64,000 nucleotides of DNA from Pseudomonadota bacterium (GTDB taxonomy: Bacteria > Pseudomonadota > Gammaproteobacteria > Burkholderiales > Rhodocyclaceae), in contig CAUJIV010000022.1 in assembly GCA_963205435.1 (NCBI GenBank), forward strand, positions 1-64,000. Direction: 5' to 3'. Shown here piece after piece: positions 27,646-37,051 of this stretch; position 1 is the first letter of the stretch; the number at the start of each line of letters is the position of its first letter. The translations under genes and the position numbers were made by a program. The notes under the pieces were generated by a model. The model was not told the origin of the DNA. It was given only the letters and a program-made list of their open reading frames with translations, and searched no databases.

Positions 27646-29364
27646 CTAGCCGGCCGCCGCGCGCACCGCGCCGCGGGCGATCTGGCGCGAGACGGCGATC
27701 AGCGGCAGGACGCCGACGCAGACGATGGCCAGCGCGGCGGTCGAGGCTTCGGCCAGCCGCTCGTCCATGGCCAGCACGTAGGCCTGCGTCGCCAGGGTGT
27801 CGAAATTGAAGGGCCGCATCACCAGCGTCGCCGGCAGTTCCTTCATCACGTCGACGAAGACCAGCAGGCCGGCGGTGAGCAGGCTGCCGCGCAGCAGCGG
27901 CAGGTGCACGCGCCTGAGCGCGGCGAGTTGGCCGTGGCCGAGGGAGCGCGCCGCGTCGTCCATGGCAGGCGTGACCTTGGCCAGGCCCGACTCCACGGTT
28001 TGCAGGGCCATCGAGAGAAAGCGCACGAGGTAGGCATAGATGAGGACGGAGATGCCGCCGGTGAGCAGCAGGCCGGGATTGCTTCCCGTCCAGCCGGCGA
28101 TGAGGCCGGCCAGCCAGTTGTCGAGGCGGGTGACCGGTATCAGCACGCCGACGGCGATGACCGTGCCGGGCACGGCATAGCCGAGGCTGACGATGCGGTT
28201 GAGCCAGTGCGGCCAGGCCGCGCGCGACAGCCGCGCCGAGTAGGCCAGCAGCGCCGCCAGGCCCATGCCGAGCAAGGCGCTGGCCGCGGCGAGGGTGAAG
28301 CTGTTGCCCGCCAGCCGCAGGAAGCGCGCGCCGAACTGGGCATCGCCTTCTGTCAATGCCATGTTCAGCAGCACGCCCGCCGGCAGCAGGAAACCGAGGA
28401 ACAGCGGCAGGGCGCAGGCCAGCATCGCCGCCGCGGCCGCCAGGTCGGGCAACCGGCGGCCCGGCGCCGGACGCCTGCGCCCGGTCGTGTCGTGGTAGCG
28501 CGCCCGCCCGCGGCTCGCCCGCTCGAGCAGCAGCACGGCCATGACGAAGCCGAGCAAGGCGACCGAGAGCTGCGCCGCGGCGGCATGGTTGCCGAGCGAG
28601 AACCAGGCGCGGTAGATGCCGGTGGTAAAGGTGGGCACGCCGAAGTAGGCGACGGTGCCGAAGTCCGCCAGGGTCTCCATCAACGCCAGCGCCGTGCCGG
28701 CCACCACCGCCGGACGCGCCAGCGGAAGGGTGATGCGCAAGAAACTTCCCCGGGCCGACAGGCCGAGCGTGCGGCCGGCCTCGAGCATGCCGCTGGCGCC
28801 TTCGATGAAGGCGGCGCGCGCCAGCAGATAGACATAGGGATAGAAGACGCAGGCGAACATGGCCGTCGCGCCTCCGGTCGAGCGCACGTCGGGGAACCAG
28901 TAGTCGCCCTTCTGCCAGCCGAAGGCCTCGCGCAGCCAGCTCTGAACCGGCCCGACGAACTGCAGCAGGTCGGTGTAGGTATAGGCCATGACATAGGCCG
29001 GCACGGCCAGCGGCAGCACCAGCGCCCACTCGAAGAAGCGCCGGCCGGGGAAGTCGTGCAAGGTCACCAGCCAGGCCGTGCCGACACCGATGACGATGAC
29101 GCCCGCGCCGACGCCGAGGCACAGCCACAGGGTATTGGCGACATAGTCGGGCAGCACCGTCGCGGCGAGATGCTGCCAGGTCGCCGCGGTGCCGCCGGCA
29201 AACAGGTAGGAGCCGACGCTGGCGATGGGAACCAGCGCCAGCAGGGCGATCAGGAAAGCCGCCAGAGCGAGCGCGCTCCAGTTGCCGCGGCGCAGGCGCG
29301 AGAGCGAAACGGATGGCAAGGCGAGGTCCAGGGTGGCCGTGCGCCGGCCGGTCGCCTGACGCAT
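27646..29364 (-). CDS. fbpB: Iron(III) ABC transporter permease (fused two-domain)
   Basis: A 572-residue membrane protein with about 12 helices and two binding-protein-dependent transport domains in tandem. Each half has an EAA-type loop that contacts the ATPase: EAGRTLGLSARGSFLRITLP in the first and DAARSLGHGQLAALRRVHLP in the second. This matches FbpB/AfuB iron permeases. The ATG at 29364 overlaps a Fur-like sequence. The gene converges on fbpA with a 10-base gap and diverges from fbpC with 27 bases between, an uncommon split of this operon. Confidence 0.93.
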   Translation of the reverse strand: MRQATGRRTATLDLALPSVSLSRLRRGNWSALALAAFLIALLALVPIASVGSYLFAGGTAATWQHLAATVLPDYVANTLWLCLGVGAGVIVIGVGTAWLVTLHDFPGRRFFEWALVLPLAVPAYVMAYTYTDLLQFVGPVQSWLREAFGWQKGDYWFPDVRSTGGATAMFACVFYPYVYLLARAAFIEGASGMLEAGRTLGLSARGSFLRITLPLARPAVVAGTALALMETLADFGTVAYFGVPTFTTGIYRAWFSLGNHAAAAQLSVALLGFVMAVLLLERASRGRARYHDTTGRRRPAPGRRLPDLAAAAAMLACALPLFLGFLLPAGVLLNMALTEGDAQFGARFLRLAGNSFTLAAASALLGMGLAALLAYSARLSRAAWPHWLNRIVSLGYAVPGTVIAVGVLIPVTRLDNWLAGLIAGWTGSNPGLLLTGGISVLIYAYLVRFLSMALQTVESGLAKVTPAMDDAARSLGHGQLAALRRVHLPLLRGSLLTAGLLVFVDVMKELPATLVMRPFNFDTLATQAYVLAMDERLAEASTAALAIVCVGVLPLIAVSRQIARGAVRAAAG

Positions 29365-29379
29365 AATGCGAATTGTAAT
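29362..29379. promoter_or_regulatory. Fur-like site between fbpB and fbpC
   Basis: CATAAT, GCGAAT and TGTAAT lie head to tail, resembling the hexamer-repeat description of a Fur box (GATAAT repeats; matches of 5, 4 and 4 of 6). It covers the fbpB start codon and lies just upstream of fbpC. It is weaker than the site at fbpA. Confidence 0.4.
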
Positions 29380-29391
29380 CGATTGCACGCC

Positions 29392-30456
29392 ATGCCCCTG
29401 CTCGAACTGCGCAACATATCGCACGCCTACGGCAGCCACGCCGTCGTCAGAAACCTCTCCTGCTCGCTGGAGCGCGGCGCGATCGGCTGCCTGCTCGGCC
29501 CCTCGGGCTGCGGCAAAACGACCGTGCTGCGCGCCATCGCCGGCTTCGAGGTCATTGCGCAAGGCGAGATCCGCCTCGACGGCAGGGTGATCAGCAGCCC
29601 GCTCGACCATGTGTCGCCCGAGCGCCGTCGCATCGGCATGGTCTTCCAGGACTACGCCCTGTTCCCGCATCTGACGGTGGCCGACAACGTCGGCTTCGGC
29701 CTGCGCAAGACGGCGACCGCGGCGCGGCAGGCGCGCGTCGAGGCGCTGCTCGCCACGGTCGGCCTGGCCGGCAGCGGCAGGAAATACCCGCACGAGCTCT
29801 CCGGCGGCCAGCAGCAGCGCGTGGCGCTGGCGCGAGCCCTGGCGCCGCAGCCGGACCTGCTGCTGCTCGACGAGCCCTTCTCCAATCTCGACGTGGATCT
29901 GCGCGAGCGCCTCTCGCACGAGGTGCGGGACATCCTCAAGCAGGCCGGCATCACGGCCATCCTGGTCACCCATGACCAGAACGAGGCGTTCGCCATGGCC
30001 GACGAGATCGGCATCATGAACGAGGGCCGCATCCAGCAATGGGACACGCCTTACAACCTCTACCACCAGCCGGCCAACCGCTTTGTCGCCGATTTCATCG
30101 GCCAGGGCGTTTTTGTCACCGGCGAGGTGCTGGGCCCGCGTCAAGTCCGCATCGAACTGGGCACGCTCAGCGGCGAGCTGCCGGCCGATTGCGTCGCGGC
30201 CTGCCAGCCGGACGGCAGCGGCTGCCGCGTGGCAGTCCTGCTGCGTCCCGACGACCTGGTGCACGACGACACGGCCGCCATGCGGGCCGAGATCGTTTCG
30301 CGCGCTTTTCGCGGCGCCGACTTCCTCTACACGCTGAAGCTGCCGAGCGGGCAGCGCGCCCTGTCGCTGGTGCCGAGCCACCACAACCATGCCATCGGCG
30401 AGAAGATCGGCATCCGCCTCGACGTCGATCACCTGATCGTTTTTCGCGAGGCATGA
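29392..30456 (+). CDS. fbpC: Iron(III) ABC transporter ATP-binding protein
   Basis: ATPase that powers the ferric transporter. The 354-residue protein has Walker [10 protein letters not shown] (36-44), the Q-loop in [10 protein letters not shown], signature LSGGQQQR, Walker B LLLLDEP and the VTHD switch histidine. A C-terminal TOBE-type regulatory domain of about 120 residues follows, as in FbpC. Its TGA stop overlaps the aat ATG, so the iron transporter ATPase and aat may share a transcript, probably by chance of position. Confidence 0.94.
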   Translation: MPLLELRNISHAYGSHAVVRNLSCSLERGAIGCLLGPSGCGKTTVLRAIAGFEVIAQGEIRLDGRVISSPLDHVSPERRRIGMVFQDYALFPHLTVADNVGFGLRKTATAARQARVEALLATVGLAGSGRKYPHELSGGQQQRVALARALAPQPDLLLLDEPFSNLDVDLRERLSHEVRDILKQAGITAILVTHDQNEAFAMADEIGIMNEGRIQQWDTPYNLYHQPANRFVADFIGQGVFVTGEVLGPRQVRIELGTLSGELPADCVAACQPDGSGCRVAVLLRPDDLVHDDTAAMRAEIVSRAFRGADFLYTLKLPSGQRALSLVPSHHNHAIGEKIGIRLDVDHLIVFREA

Positions 30457-31169
30457 TCCCCTGGCTCGAGGGCGATGCCCCCTTCCCGGCGCTGGAGCGG
30501 GCCCTGCGGCGGCCCAACGGCCTGCTCTGCGCCGGCGGCGACCTGTCGCCGCGGCGGCTGCTCGACGCCTACCGCCGCGGCATCTTTCCCTGGTTCTCGC
30601 CCGGCGAACCGATCCTCTGGTGGAGCCCCGACCCGCGCATGGTGCTGCTGCCGCGGGAGGTCAGGATCTCGCGCTCGCTGGCGCGCACGCTGCGGCAGGG
30701 CCGCTACCGGGTCACGCTCGACGCGGCCTTCGCCGAGGTGATCCGTCGCTGCAGTCTGCCGCGCCCGGGTCAGGACGGCAGCTGGATCACGCCGCAGATG
30801 GAGCAGGCCTACGTCCGCCTGCACGATTTCGGACACGCCCATTCGGTCGAGACCTGGATCGACGGCCGGCTCGCCGGCGGGCTGTACGGCGTCGCCATCG
30901 GCCGCGCCTTCTATGGCGAGTCGATGTTTGCTCGCGTCAGCGATGCCTCGAAGATCGCCCTCGCCCACCTGTCGCGCTACCTTGAACAGCGCGATTTCGC
31001 CGTGATAGATTGCCAGATGAAGACGGCGCACCTGGCGTCGCTCGGCGCCCGTGAAATCGGCCGCGGGGAACTGGCCGCGGGACTGGCGGTCTGGACGATC
31101 GAGGGCGACGGCCCCGGCCGCTGGCCGATGGACGCCGCCGCCCCCCTGTTTGCCGCGGATGCCGCATGA
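30453..31169 (+). CDS. aat: Leucyl/phenylalanyl-tRNA-protein transferase
   Basis: Aat adds leucine or phenylalanine to proteins with N-terminal lysine or arginine, marking them for ClpS/ClpAP. The 238-residue protein contains [38 protein letters not shown] and [18 protein letters not shown], all family signatures. Start ATG 30453 overlaps the fbpC stop; the end overlaps the bpt start. ClpS and ClpA are not in this window. Confidence 0.96.
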   Translation: MIPWLEGDAPFPALERALRRPNGLLCAGGDLSPRRLLDAYRRGIFPWFSPGEPILWWSPDPRMVLLPREVRISRSLARTLRQGRYRVTLDAAFAEVIRRCSLPRPGQDGSWITPQMEQAYVRLHDFGHAHSVETWIDGRLAGGLYGVAIGRAFYGESMFARVSDASKIALAHLSRYLEQRDFAVIDCQMKTAHLASLGAREIGRGELAAGLAVWTIEGDGPGRWPMDAAAPLFAADAA

Positions 31170-31909
31170 GCCTGCTGAAAGACCTGCCCTTCCCGCTGCT
31201 GCAGTTCTATGCCACGGCGCCCTATGCCTGCTCCTACCTGCCCGATCGCATCGCCCGCTCGCAGGTCGCCACGCCGAGCCACCTGATCGACGCGCGCATC
31301 TACAGCGAGCTGGTGCGCGCCGGCTTCCGCCGCAGCGGCATGTTCACCTACCGGCCCTACTGCGACGCCTGTCGCGCCTGCGTGCCGGTGCGCATTCCCG
31401 TCGCGCGCTTCGCGCCCAGCCGCGCCCAGCGCCGCGCCGGCGCGCGCCACGCCGGGCTGGTGGCGCGCGAGCTGCCGCTCTCCTTCCGCGAGGAGCATTA
31501 CGCGCTCTACCAGCGCTACCAGTCCTCGCGCCATTGCGGCGGCGGCATGGACCAGGACAGCCGCGAGCAGTACTCCCACTTCCTGCTGCAAAGCCATGCG
31601 GACAGCCGCCTGGTCGAATTCCGCGACGGCGACACATTGCGCATGGCCTGCATCATCGATCTGCTCGACGACGGCCTGTCCTCCGTATACACCTTCTTCG
31701 AGCCCGAGGCGGCCGGCGCCAGCTACGGCACCTACTGCATCCTCTGGCAGCTGGAGCGCTGCCGCGATCTCGGCCTGCCCCACCTCTACCTCGGCTACTG
31801 GATCGGCGAGAGCCGCAAAATGGCCTACAAGGCGAACTTCCGTCCCATCGAGGGTCGCGTCGGCGGCAGCTGGCGCGAGCTGGAAGACGCCGACCTGGGA
31901 AAGGGCTGA
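31166..31909 (+). CDS. bpt: Aspartate/glutamate leucyltransferase (bacterial Ate1-like)
   Basis: Bpt is related to eukaryotic arginyl-transferases but transfers leucine to N-terminal aspartate or glutamate, feeding the same N-degron route as Aat. The 247-residue protein has the N-terminal [13 protein letters not shown] element, the cysteine-rich [17 protein letters not shown] motif and the C-terminal [19 protein letters not shown] signature. It overlaps aat by four bases, so the two transferases are co-expressed. Annotations as arginyltransferase refer to the same family. Confidence 0.94.
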   Translation: MSLLKDLPFPLLQFYATAPYACSYLPDRIARSQVATPSHLIDARIYSELVRAGFRRSGMFTYRPYCDACRACVPVRIPVARFAPSRAQRRAGARHAGLVARELPLSFREEHYALYQRYQSSRHCGGGMDQDSREQYSHFLLQSHADSRLVEFRDGDTLRMACIIDLLDDGLSSVYTFFEPEAAGASYGTYCILWQLERCRDLGLPHLYLGYWIGESRKMAYKANFRPIEGRVGGSWRELEDADLGKG

Positions 31910-31922
31910 CGGCCCGGAAGCG

Positions 31923-32945
31923 ATGCTCTACGACCTGGCCCGGCCGCTGCTTTTCGCCCTCGACGCCGAAACCGCCCACGACCTGGCGCTGGCCGGGCTG
32001 CGCGCCGCCCGCGCGCTGCGCCTGCCCGTCGCCTGCCCGCCGGGCGCGGCGCCGCCGGTGCGCGCGATGGGGCTGGAATTTCCCAATCGCATCGGCCTCG
32101 CCGCCGGGCTGGACAAGAACGGCGAATGCATCGACGGCCTGGCCGCGCTGGGCTTCGGCCACATCGAGGTCGGCACGGTGACGCCGCGGCCGCAGCCGGG
32201 CAATCCGCGGCCGCGCCTGTTCCGCCTGCCCGAGGGCCGCGCCCTGATCAACCGCATGGGCTTCAACAACGGCGGCGTCGATGCGCTGGTCGCCAATGTG
32301 CGGCGGGCCTCCTGGCGCGGCGTCCTCGGCATCAATATCGGCAAGAATTTCGACACGCCGATCGAGCGCGCCGCCGACGACTATCTCGCCTGCCTGCGCA
32401 AGGTCTACCCCCACGCCAGCTACGTGACGGTGAACGTCTCCTCGCCGAACACGCAAGGCCTGCGCCAGCTGCAGGCCGGCGCCGAGCTGGACGGGCTGCT
32501 GGCGGCCCTCAAGCGCGAGCAGTCGGCGCTGGCGCAGCGGCACGGCCGCCACGTGCCGCTGGCGCTGAAGGTGGCGCCGGACCTCGACGAGGCGCAGCTG
32601 TCGGCCCTCGCCGATGCCGTGCGCCGCCATCGCGTCGAAGCCGTCATCGCCACCAACACCACGGTGTCGCGCGAAGGCGTCGAGCACCTGCCGCACGCCG
32701 GCGAGGCCGGCGGTCTCTCGGGCGCACCCGTCTTCGCCCGCGCCACCGGCGTGCTCGGCGCGCTGGCGCGCCGCCTCGGCGGGGAGGTCACGCTGATCGG
32801 CGTCGGCGGCGTGCTGCGGGGCGCCGAGGCGCGCGCCAAGCTCGAGGCCGGCGCCAGCCTGGTGCAACTCTATACCGGCCTCATCTACCGCGGCCCCGCT
32901 CTCGTCGGCGAGGCCATCGCGGCGACGAGGGAGTTCGCCGAATGA
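31923..32945 (+). CDS. pyrD: Dihydroorotate dehydrogenase (quinone), class 2
   Basis: Membrane-associated FMN enzyme that oxidises dihydroorotate to orotate with quinone as acceptor. The 340-residue protein has the N-terminal class 2 extension ([20 protein letters not shown]), the FMN-barrel motifs [11 protein letters not shown] and NRMGFNNGG, the catalytic-serine region [12 protein letters not shown] and GVGGVLRG. It follows bpt by 13 bases and is followed at once by a GC-rich hairpin. Confidence 0.96.
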   Translation: MLYDLARPLLFALDAETAHDLALAGLRAARALRLPVACPPGAAPPVRAMGLEFPNRIGLAAGLDKNGECIDGLAALGFGHIEVGTVTPRPQPGNPRPRLFRLPEGRALINRMGFNNGGVDALVANVRRASWRGVLGINIGKNFDTPIERAADDYLACLRKVYPHASYVTVNVSSPNTQGLRQLQAGAELDGLLAALKREQSALAQRHGRHVPLALKVAPDLDEAQLSALADAVRRHRVEAVIATNTTVSREGVEHLPHAGEAGGLSGAPVFARATGVLGALARRLGGEVTLIGVGGVLRGAEARAKLEAGASLVQLYTGLIYRGPALVGEAIAATREFAE

Positions 32946-32983
32946 CGGCCTCACGGGCGGCGCCGCGCCCCGTATCGAGGCCG
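32946..32983 (+). terminator. Hairpin directly after pyrD
   Basis: CGGCCTC (32946-32952) pairs with GAGGCCG (32977-32983), and the loop contains further complementary sequence (ACGGG with CCCGT), giving a long stable hairpin at the stop codon. No clear T-run follows, so it may act with Rho or as an mRNA end protector. Confidence 0.45.
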
Positions 32984-33021
32984 CCTTATCGATATCATAA
33001 GAAGCCATAATGCATGCGGGG

Positions 33022-33050
33022 TTGTCTGGCCTGTTGGCGCAAGTGATAAT
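33022..33050 (+). promoter_or_regulatory. Candidate rnf operon promoter
   Basis: TTGTCT (33022-33027), a 17-base spacer and GATAAT (33045-33050) form a good sigma-70-like promoter about 20 bases before rnfA. An 11-base palindrome TTGGATACCAA (33050-33060) overlaps the expected start point and could be an operator. A second small palindrome (CTTAT/ATAAG) lies at 32985-33001. Confidence 0.55.
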
Positions 33051-33074
33051 TGGATACCAAACAATTTTGCGGTC

Positions 33075-33659
33075 ATGAGCGGCTACCTTTTCATTCTCAT
33101 CGGCGCGGTCTTCGTCAATAACGTCATCTTCGGCCGCGTCCTCGGCCTGTGCCCGTTCATGGGCGTGTCGAAGAAGCTGGAGACGGCTTTCGGCATGAGC
33201 GCGGCGACGACCTTCGTGCTGACCGTCGCCACCGGCGCCAGCTACCTCATCGACACCTACCTGCTGGTGCCGAATTCGCTCGAGTACCTGCGCACCCTGT
33301 CCTTCATCATCGTCATCGCCGGCCTCGTTCAGCTCACCGAGATGGTGATCCAGAAGGTCAGCCCGGTGCTGCACCAGGTGCTCGGCATCTACCTGCCGCT
33401 GATCACCACCAACTGCGCCGTGCTCGGCGTGCCGCTGCTCAACGTCGCCTACAAGTACAATCTTTTCGAGTCGCTGCTGTTCGGCTTCGGCAGCGCCGTC
33501 GGCTTCTCGCTGGCGCTGGTGCTGTTCGGCAGCCTGCGCGAGCGGCTCGAGGGCGCCGACGTTCCCGTGGCCTTCCGCGGCAACGCCATCGCCATGATCA
33601 CGGCCGGGCTGATGAGCATCGCCTTCATGGGCTTCGCCGGCCTCGACAAGTTCCACTGA
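33075..33659 (+). CDS. rnfA: Rnf complex membrane subunit RnfA
   Basis: The Rnf complex couples electron flow between ferredoxin and NAD to ion movement across the membrane. RnfA is a six-helix subunit with an intramembrane iron-sulfur site shared with RnfE. The 194-residue protein has [20 protein letters not shown] and [13 protein letters not shown], each holding one of the conserved cysteines. It is the first gene of a complete rnfABCDE set; called rsxA in E. coli. Its TGA shares one base with the rnfB start. Confidence 0.97.
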   Translation: MSGYLFILIGAVFVNNVIFGRVLGLCPFMGVSKKLETAFGMSAATTFVLTVATGASYLIDTYLLVPNSLEYLRTLSFIIVIAGLVQLTEMVIQKVSPVLHQVLGIYLPLITTNCAVLGVPLLNVAYKYNLFESLLFGFGSAVGFSLALVLFGSLRERLEGADVPVAFRGNAIAMITAGLMSIAFMGFAGLDKFH

Positions 33660-34222
33660 TGCTCGCCGCCCTTCTCGTCATGGCCGGCATCGCGGTGGCG
33701 CTCGGCGCCCTGCTCGGCTATGCCTCGATCCGTTTCAAGGTCAAGGGTGATCCGCTGGTCGTCAAGATCGACGCCATCCTGCCGCAGACCCAGTGCGGCC
33801 AGTGCGGCTTTCCCGGCTGCAAGGCCTATGCCCAGGCCATCGCCAAGGGGGAGGCGGACATCAACCAGTGCCCGCCGGGCGGCGAAGAAGGCATCCGCAA
33901 GCTGGCCGACCTGCTCGGCAAGGAGATCAAGCCGCTCTCGGCCGAGCACGGCGTGGAAAAGCCGAAGCAGGTGGCCTTCATCGACGAGAGCGTCTGCATC
34001 GGCTGCACCCTGTGCACCCAGGCCTGCCCGGTCGATGCCATCGTCGGCGCCGCCAAGCAGATGCACACCATCGTCTCCGACCAATGCACCGGCTGCGAGC
34101 TGTGCGTCGCGCCCTGCCCGGTCGATTGCATCAGCATGGTGCCGGTGGAGGAGACGATCGAGACCTGGAAATGGCGGCATCCGGCGGAACTGGCCCGGCG
34201 CAAGGACAAGGAAACCACCTGA
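33659..34222 (+). CDS. rnfB: Rnf complex iron-sulfur subunit RnfB
   Basis: The ferredoxin-facing iron-sulfur subunit. The 187-residue protein has one N-terminal helix (about 2-20), a 4Fe-4S domain with [12 protein letters not shown] and NQCPPGG, and two ferredoxin motifs [12 protein letters not shown] and [12 protein letters not shown]. This is the short proteobacterial form. Start and stop overlap rnfA and rnfC by one base each. Confidence 0.97.
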   Translation: MLAALLVMAGIAVALGALLGYASIRFKVKGDPLVVKIDAILPQTQCGQCGFPGCKAYAQAIAKGEADINQCPPGGEEGIRKLADLLGKEIKPLSAEHGVEKPKQVAFIDESVCIGCTLCTQACPVDAIVGAAKQMHTIVSDQCTGCELCVAPCPVDCISMVPVEETIETWKWRHPAELARRKDKETT

Positions 34223-35937
34223 TGCTCGCCACCCTGTTCAGGTTCAAGGGCGGCATCAAGCCTGCATCGCACAAGGACGAGTCGTCGCGGGTGCCGATCG
34301 GCCGCGCACCGCTGCCGCCGCGACTGATCGTGCCCCTGCGCCAGAGCGCCGGCGGCACGCCCTTGCCGCTGGTCAGGCCCGGGCAGAAAGTGCTCAAGGG
34401 CGAGCGCATCGGCGCGCCGGAGGGAAATTTCTCCGCCGCCATCCATGCCCCTTCTTCGGGCACCGTGCTGGCCATCGAGGCACGCCCGCTGCCGCATCCC
34501 TCGGAGCTGTCCGCACTCTGTGTCGAAATCGAGACAGACGGCGAAGAACGCTGGATCGAGCGCGCGCCGGTCGATTACCAGACGCAGTCGCCCGACATCC
34601 TGCGCGACCTGCTGCGCGACGCCGGCATCGTCGGCCTCGGCGGCGCCACCTTCCCCAGCCACGTCAAGCTGCGGCCGGGCAGCGCCGGCCGCATCGAGAC
34701 CCTGGTCATCAACGGCGCCGAGTGCGAACCGTGGATCACCTGCGACGACATGCTGATGCGCGAGCGCGCCGCCGATCTCCTGCGCGGCATCGCCATCCTG
34801 CGTCACATCGTCTCGGCCGAACGCGTGCTGGTCGGCATCGAGGACAACAAGCCGCAGGCGATCGCCGCCATGCGCGCCGCCGCCGCGCAGGCGGAGGGTA
34901 TCGAGGTGGTGCCGGTGCCGACGCGCTACCCGGCCGGCGGCGAGAAGCAGCTGATCCGCGTCCTCACCGGCATCGAGATCCCCTACGGCAAGCTGGGGAC
35001 GGAATTCGGCGTGCAGTGCTTCAACGTCGGCACCGCCTACAGCGTGTACCGCGCCATCGAGCTGGGCGAGCCGCTCGTCTCGCGCATCGTCACCCTGGCC
35101 GGCAACATGGAGCGGCCGGCCAACTACGAAGTGCTGATCGGCACGCCGATCGACCAGCTGCTCGAACTGGCGCGACCGAAGCCCGACACCGACCGCTTCA
35201 TCGTCGGCGGCCCGATGATGGGCTTCCGGCTGCCGCGCACCGACCTGCCGGTGACCAAGGGCGCCAACTGCATTCTCGCCGCCAGCCAGGCCCTGTTCCC
35301 CGAGCCGGGCGAGGAAATGCCCTGCATTCGCTGCGGCGCCTGCACCCTGGTCTGCCCGGTCGAGCTGCAGCCGCACGAGCTGTACTGGTTCGCCCGCTCG
35401 AAGAATTTCGGCAAGGCGCAGGAATACCACATCTTCGACTGCATCGAGTGCGGTTGCTGCGCCTACGTCTGCCCCTCGAACATCCGCCTGGTCGATTACT
35501 ACCGCTTCGCCAAGACCTCGATGCGCGCGCTGGAGCGGGACAAGGCGGCGGCGGACACGGCGCGCGAGCGCTACGAATTCCGCAATTACCGCGCCGAGCG
35601 CGAACAGAAGGAGAAGACCGAGCGGCTGGCGGCGAAGACCGCGGCGGCGCGACAGGGCCTGGCCGCCGGCGAGAAGGCGCCGGCGGCGGCAACGGCAGCC
35701 GCCTCTTCCGCCGCCGGCGCCGACGAGCAGGCCCTGCCTCTGCTCGACGAGGCCAAGCGGGCCCTGATCGCCGCCGCCATCGAGCGCACGCAGTCGAAAA
35801 AAGACGGCGGCGACGCGCCAGCGGCGATGCCGGCGCCGCTGCCGGTCGGCGAGACGCCTCAGCGCGAAGTCGAGTTCTACCGCATGCTGGTGCGCGAAAC
35901 GGCGAAGACGTCATCGCCCGAGGATCCGCTCCAGTGA
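34222..35937 (+). CDS. rnfC: Rnf complex NADH-binding subunit RnfC
   Basis: Peripheral subunit with NADH/FMN site and two 4Fe-4S clusters. The 571-residue protein has the start RFKGGIKPASHK, the glycine-rich GLGGATFPSHVK nucleotide-binding region and the two motifs CIRCGACTLVCP (about 368-379) and CIECGCCAYVCP (about 407-418). A charged alanine/glutamate-rich tail of about 130 residues follows, with a coiled-coil look; such tails vary between species. The 94-base gap to rnfD holds no supported gene. Confidence 0.96.
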   Translation: MLATLFRFKGGIKPASHKDESSRVPIGRAPLPPRLIVPLRQSAGGTPLPLVRPGQKVLKGERIGAPEGNFSAAIHAPSSGTVLAIEARPLPHPSELSALCVEIETDGEERWIERAPVDYQTQSPDILRDLLRDAGIVGLGGATFPSHVKLRPGSAGRIETLVINGAECEPWITCDDMLMRERAADLLRGIAILRHIVSAERVLVGIEDNKPQAIAAMRAAAAQAEGIEVVPVPTRYPAGGEKQLIRVLTGIEIPYGKLGTEFGVQCFNVGTAYSVYRAIELGEPLVSRIVTLAGNMERPANYEVLIGTPIDQLLELARPKPDTDRFIVGGPMMGFRLPRTDLPVTKGANCILAASQALFPEPGEEMPCIRCGACTLVCPVELQPHELYWFARSKNFGKAQEYHIFDCIECGCCAYVCPSNIRLVDYYRFAKTSMRALERDKAAADTARERYEFRNYRAEREQKEKTERLAAKTAAARQGLAAGEKAPAAATAAASSAAGADEQALPLLDEAKRALIAAAIERTQSKKDGGDAPAAMPAPLPVGETPQREVEFYRMLVRETAKTSSPEDPLQ

Positions 35938-36031
35938 CGGCTTCCGAGCGCCCGAATGCGGTCCTCGTCCTGCCGCGGCCGCATCCCGATGGCGGCCGGC
36001 CGATGAGGCCGGTGCCGTAAGCTGCCCGCAC

Positions 36032-37051
36032 ATGGTCAACTCGCCCCATCTGCACAAGCCGGTCAGCGTCCGCCTCGTCATGGGCAAGGTGCTGCTCGCC
36101 CTCGTCCCCGGCATCGCCATCTACGTCTGGTTCTTCGGCGCGGCGATTCTCGTGCAGATCGCGCTGGCCTCGGCGGCGGCGCTGGCCGGCGAGGCGGCCA
36201 TGCTCAAGGCGCGCGGCAAGCCGCTCGAACTGTACCTCGGCGATGGCAGCGCGCTGGTCACCGCCTGGCTGATTGCGCTGGCCTTCCCGCCGATCGTGCC
36301 CTGGTGGCTCACCGTCAGCGCCACGCTGTTCGCCATCGTCATCGCCAAGCACCTGTTCGGCGGCCTCGGCCAGAACCCGTTCAACCCGGCCATGGTCGCC
36401 TTCGCCGTCTGCATCATCGCCTTCCCGGCGCTGATGGCGAAATGGCCGGCCGCCGGCTTCACCGATTTCGGCGCGCAGATGGCCATCGTCTTCGGCGGCC
36501 AGGCGCCGCTCGACGCCGTCACCCTCGCCACCCCGCTCGATTCGCTGCGCACCCACCTGTCGCTGCCCGAAGCGCATGCCACCGTCGCCAACGTCGCCCG
36601 CAGCGAACCGGGGTTCGGCCATTTCGGCGGCAGGGGCTGGGAATGGGTCGGGCTCGGCTGGCTGCTCGGCGGCCTCTGGCTGCTGCAGCAGCGCGTGTTC
36701 ACCTGGCATGTTCCGCTGGCCTTCCTCGCCGTGCTGGCGCTGATCGCCGGCGGCTTCAGCCTCGCCCAGCCGGAGCGCTTCGCCGGCCCGCTCTACCACC
36801 TCGCCAGCGGCGGCACCCTGCTTGCGGCCTTCTTCATCCTCACCGACCCGGTTTCTGGCGCGACGACGCCGCGCGGCAAGCTGATCTTCGCCGCCGGCGC
36901 CGCGCTGCTCGTCTGGATCATCCGCACCTTCGGCGCCTATCCCGACGGCATCGCCTTCGCCGTCCTGCTGATGAACCTGAGCGTGCCGCTGATCGACATG
37001 GGCACGCAGCCGCCGGTGTTCGGCCACAAGCGCAAGGGAGGCGCGCCATGA
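36032..37051 (+). CDS. rnfD: Rnf complex flavin-binding membrane subunit RnfD
   Basis: Membrane subunit with covalently bound FMN. The 339-residue protein has about ten helices, the conserved GGLGQNPFNPAMVAF loop and the flavinylation motif DPVSGATTPRG near residue 275, where a threonine is linked to FMN. The ATG at 36032 gives MVNSPHLHKPVSVRLVM, a typical start. It overlaps rnfG by four bases (ATGA). Confidence 0.96.
   Translation: MVNSPHLHKPVSVRLVMGKVLLALVPGIAIYVWFFGAAILVQIALASAAALAGEAAMLKARGKPLELYLGDGSALVTAWLIALAFPPIVPWWLTVSATLFAIVIAKHLFGGLGQNPFNPAMVAFAVCIIAFPALMAKWPAAGFTDFGAQMAIVFGGQAPLDAVTLATPLDSLRTHLSLPEAHATVANVARSEPGFGHFGGRGWEWVGLGWLLGGLWLLQQRVFTWHVPLAFLAVLALIAGGFSLAQPERFAGPLYHLASGGTLLAAFFILTDPVSGATTPRGKLIFAAGAALLVWIIRTFGAYPDGIAFAVLLMNLSVPLIDMGTQPPVFGHKRKGGAP

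Noticed and set aside
35934-36020. A 28-residue frame starting at GTG overlapping the rnfC stop and filling the rnfC-rnfD gap
   Set aside because: It has low-complexity Pro/Arg/Gly composition, no ribosome-binding site and no resemblance to a known Rnf component.
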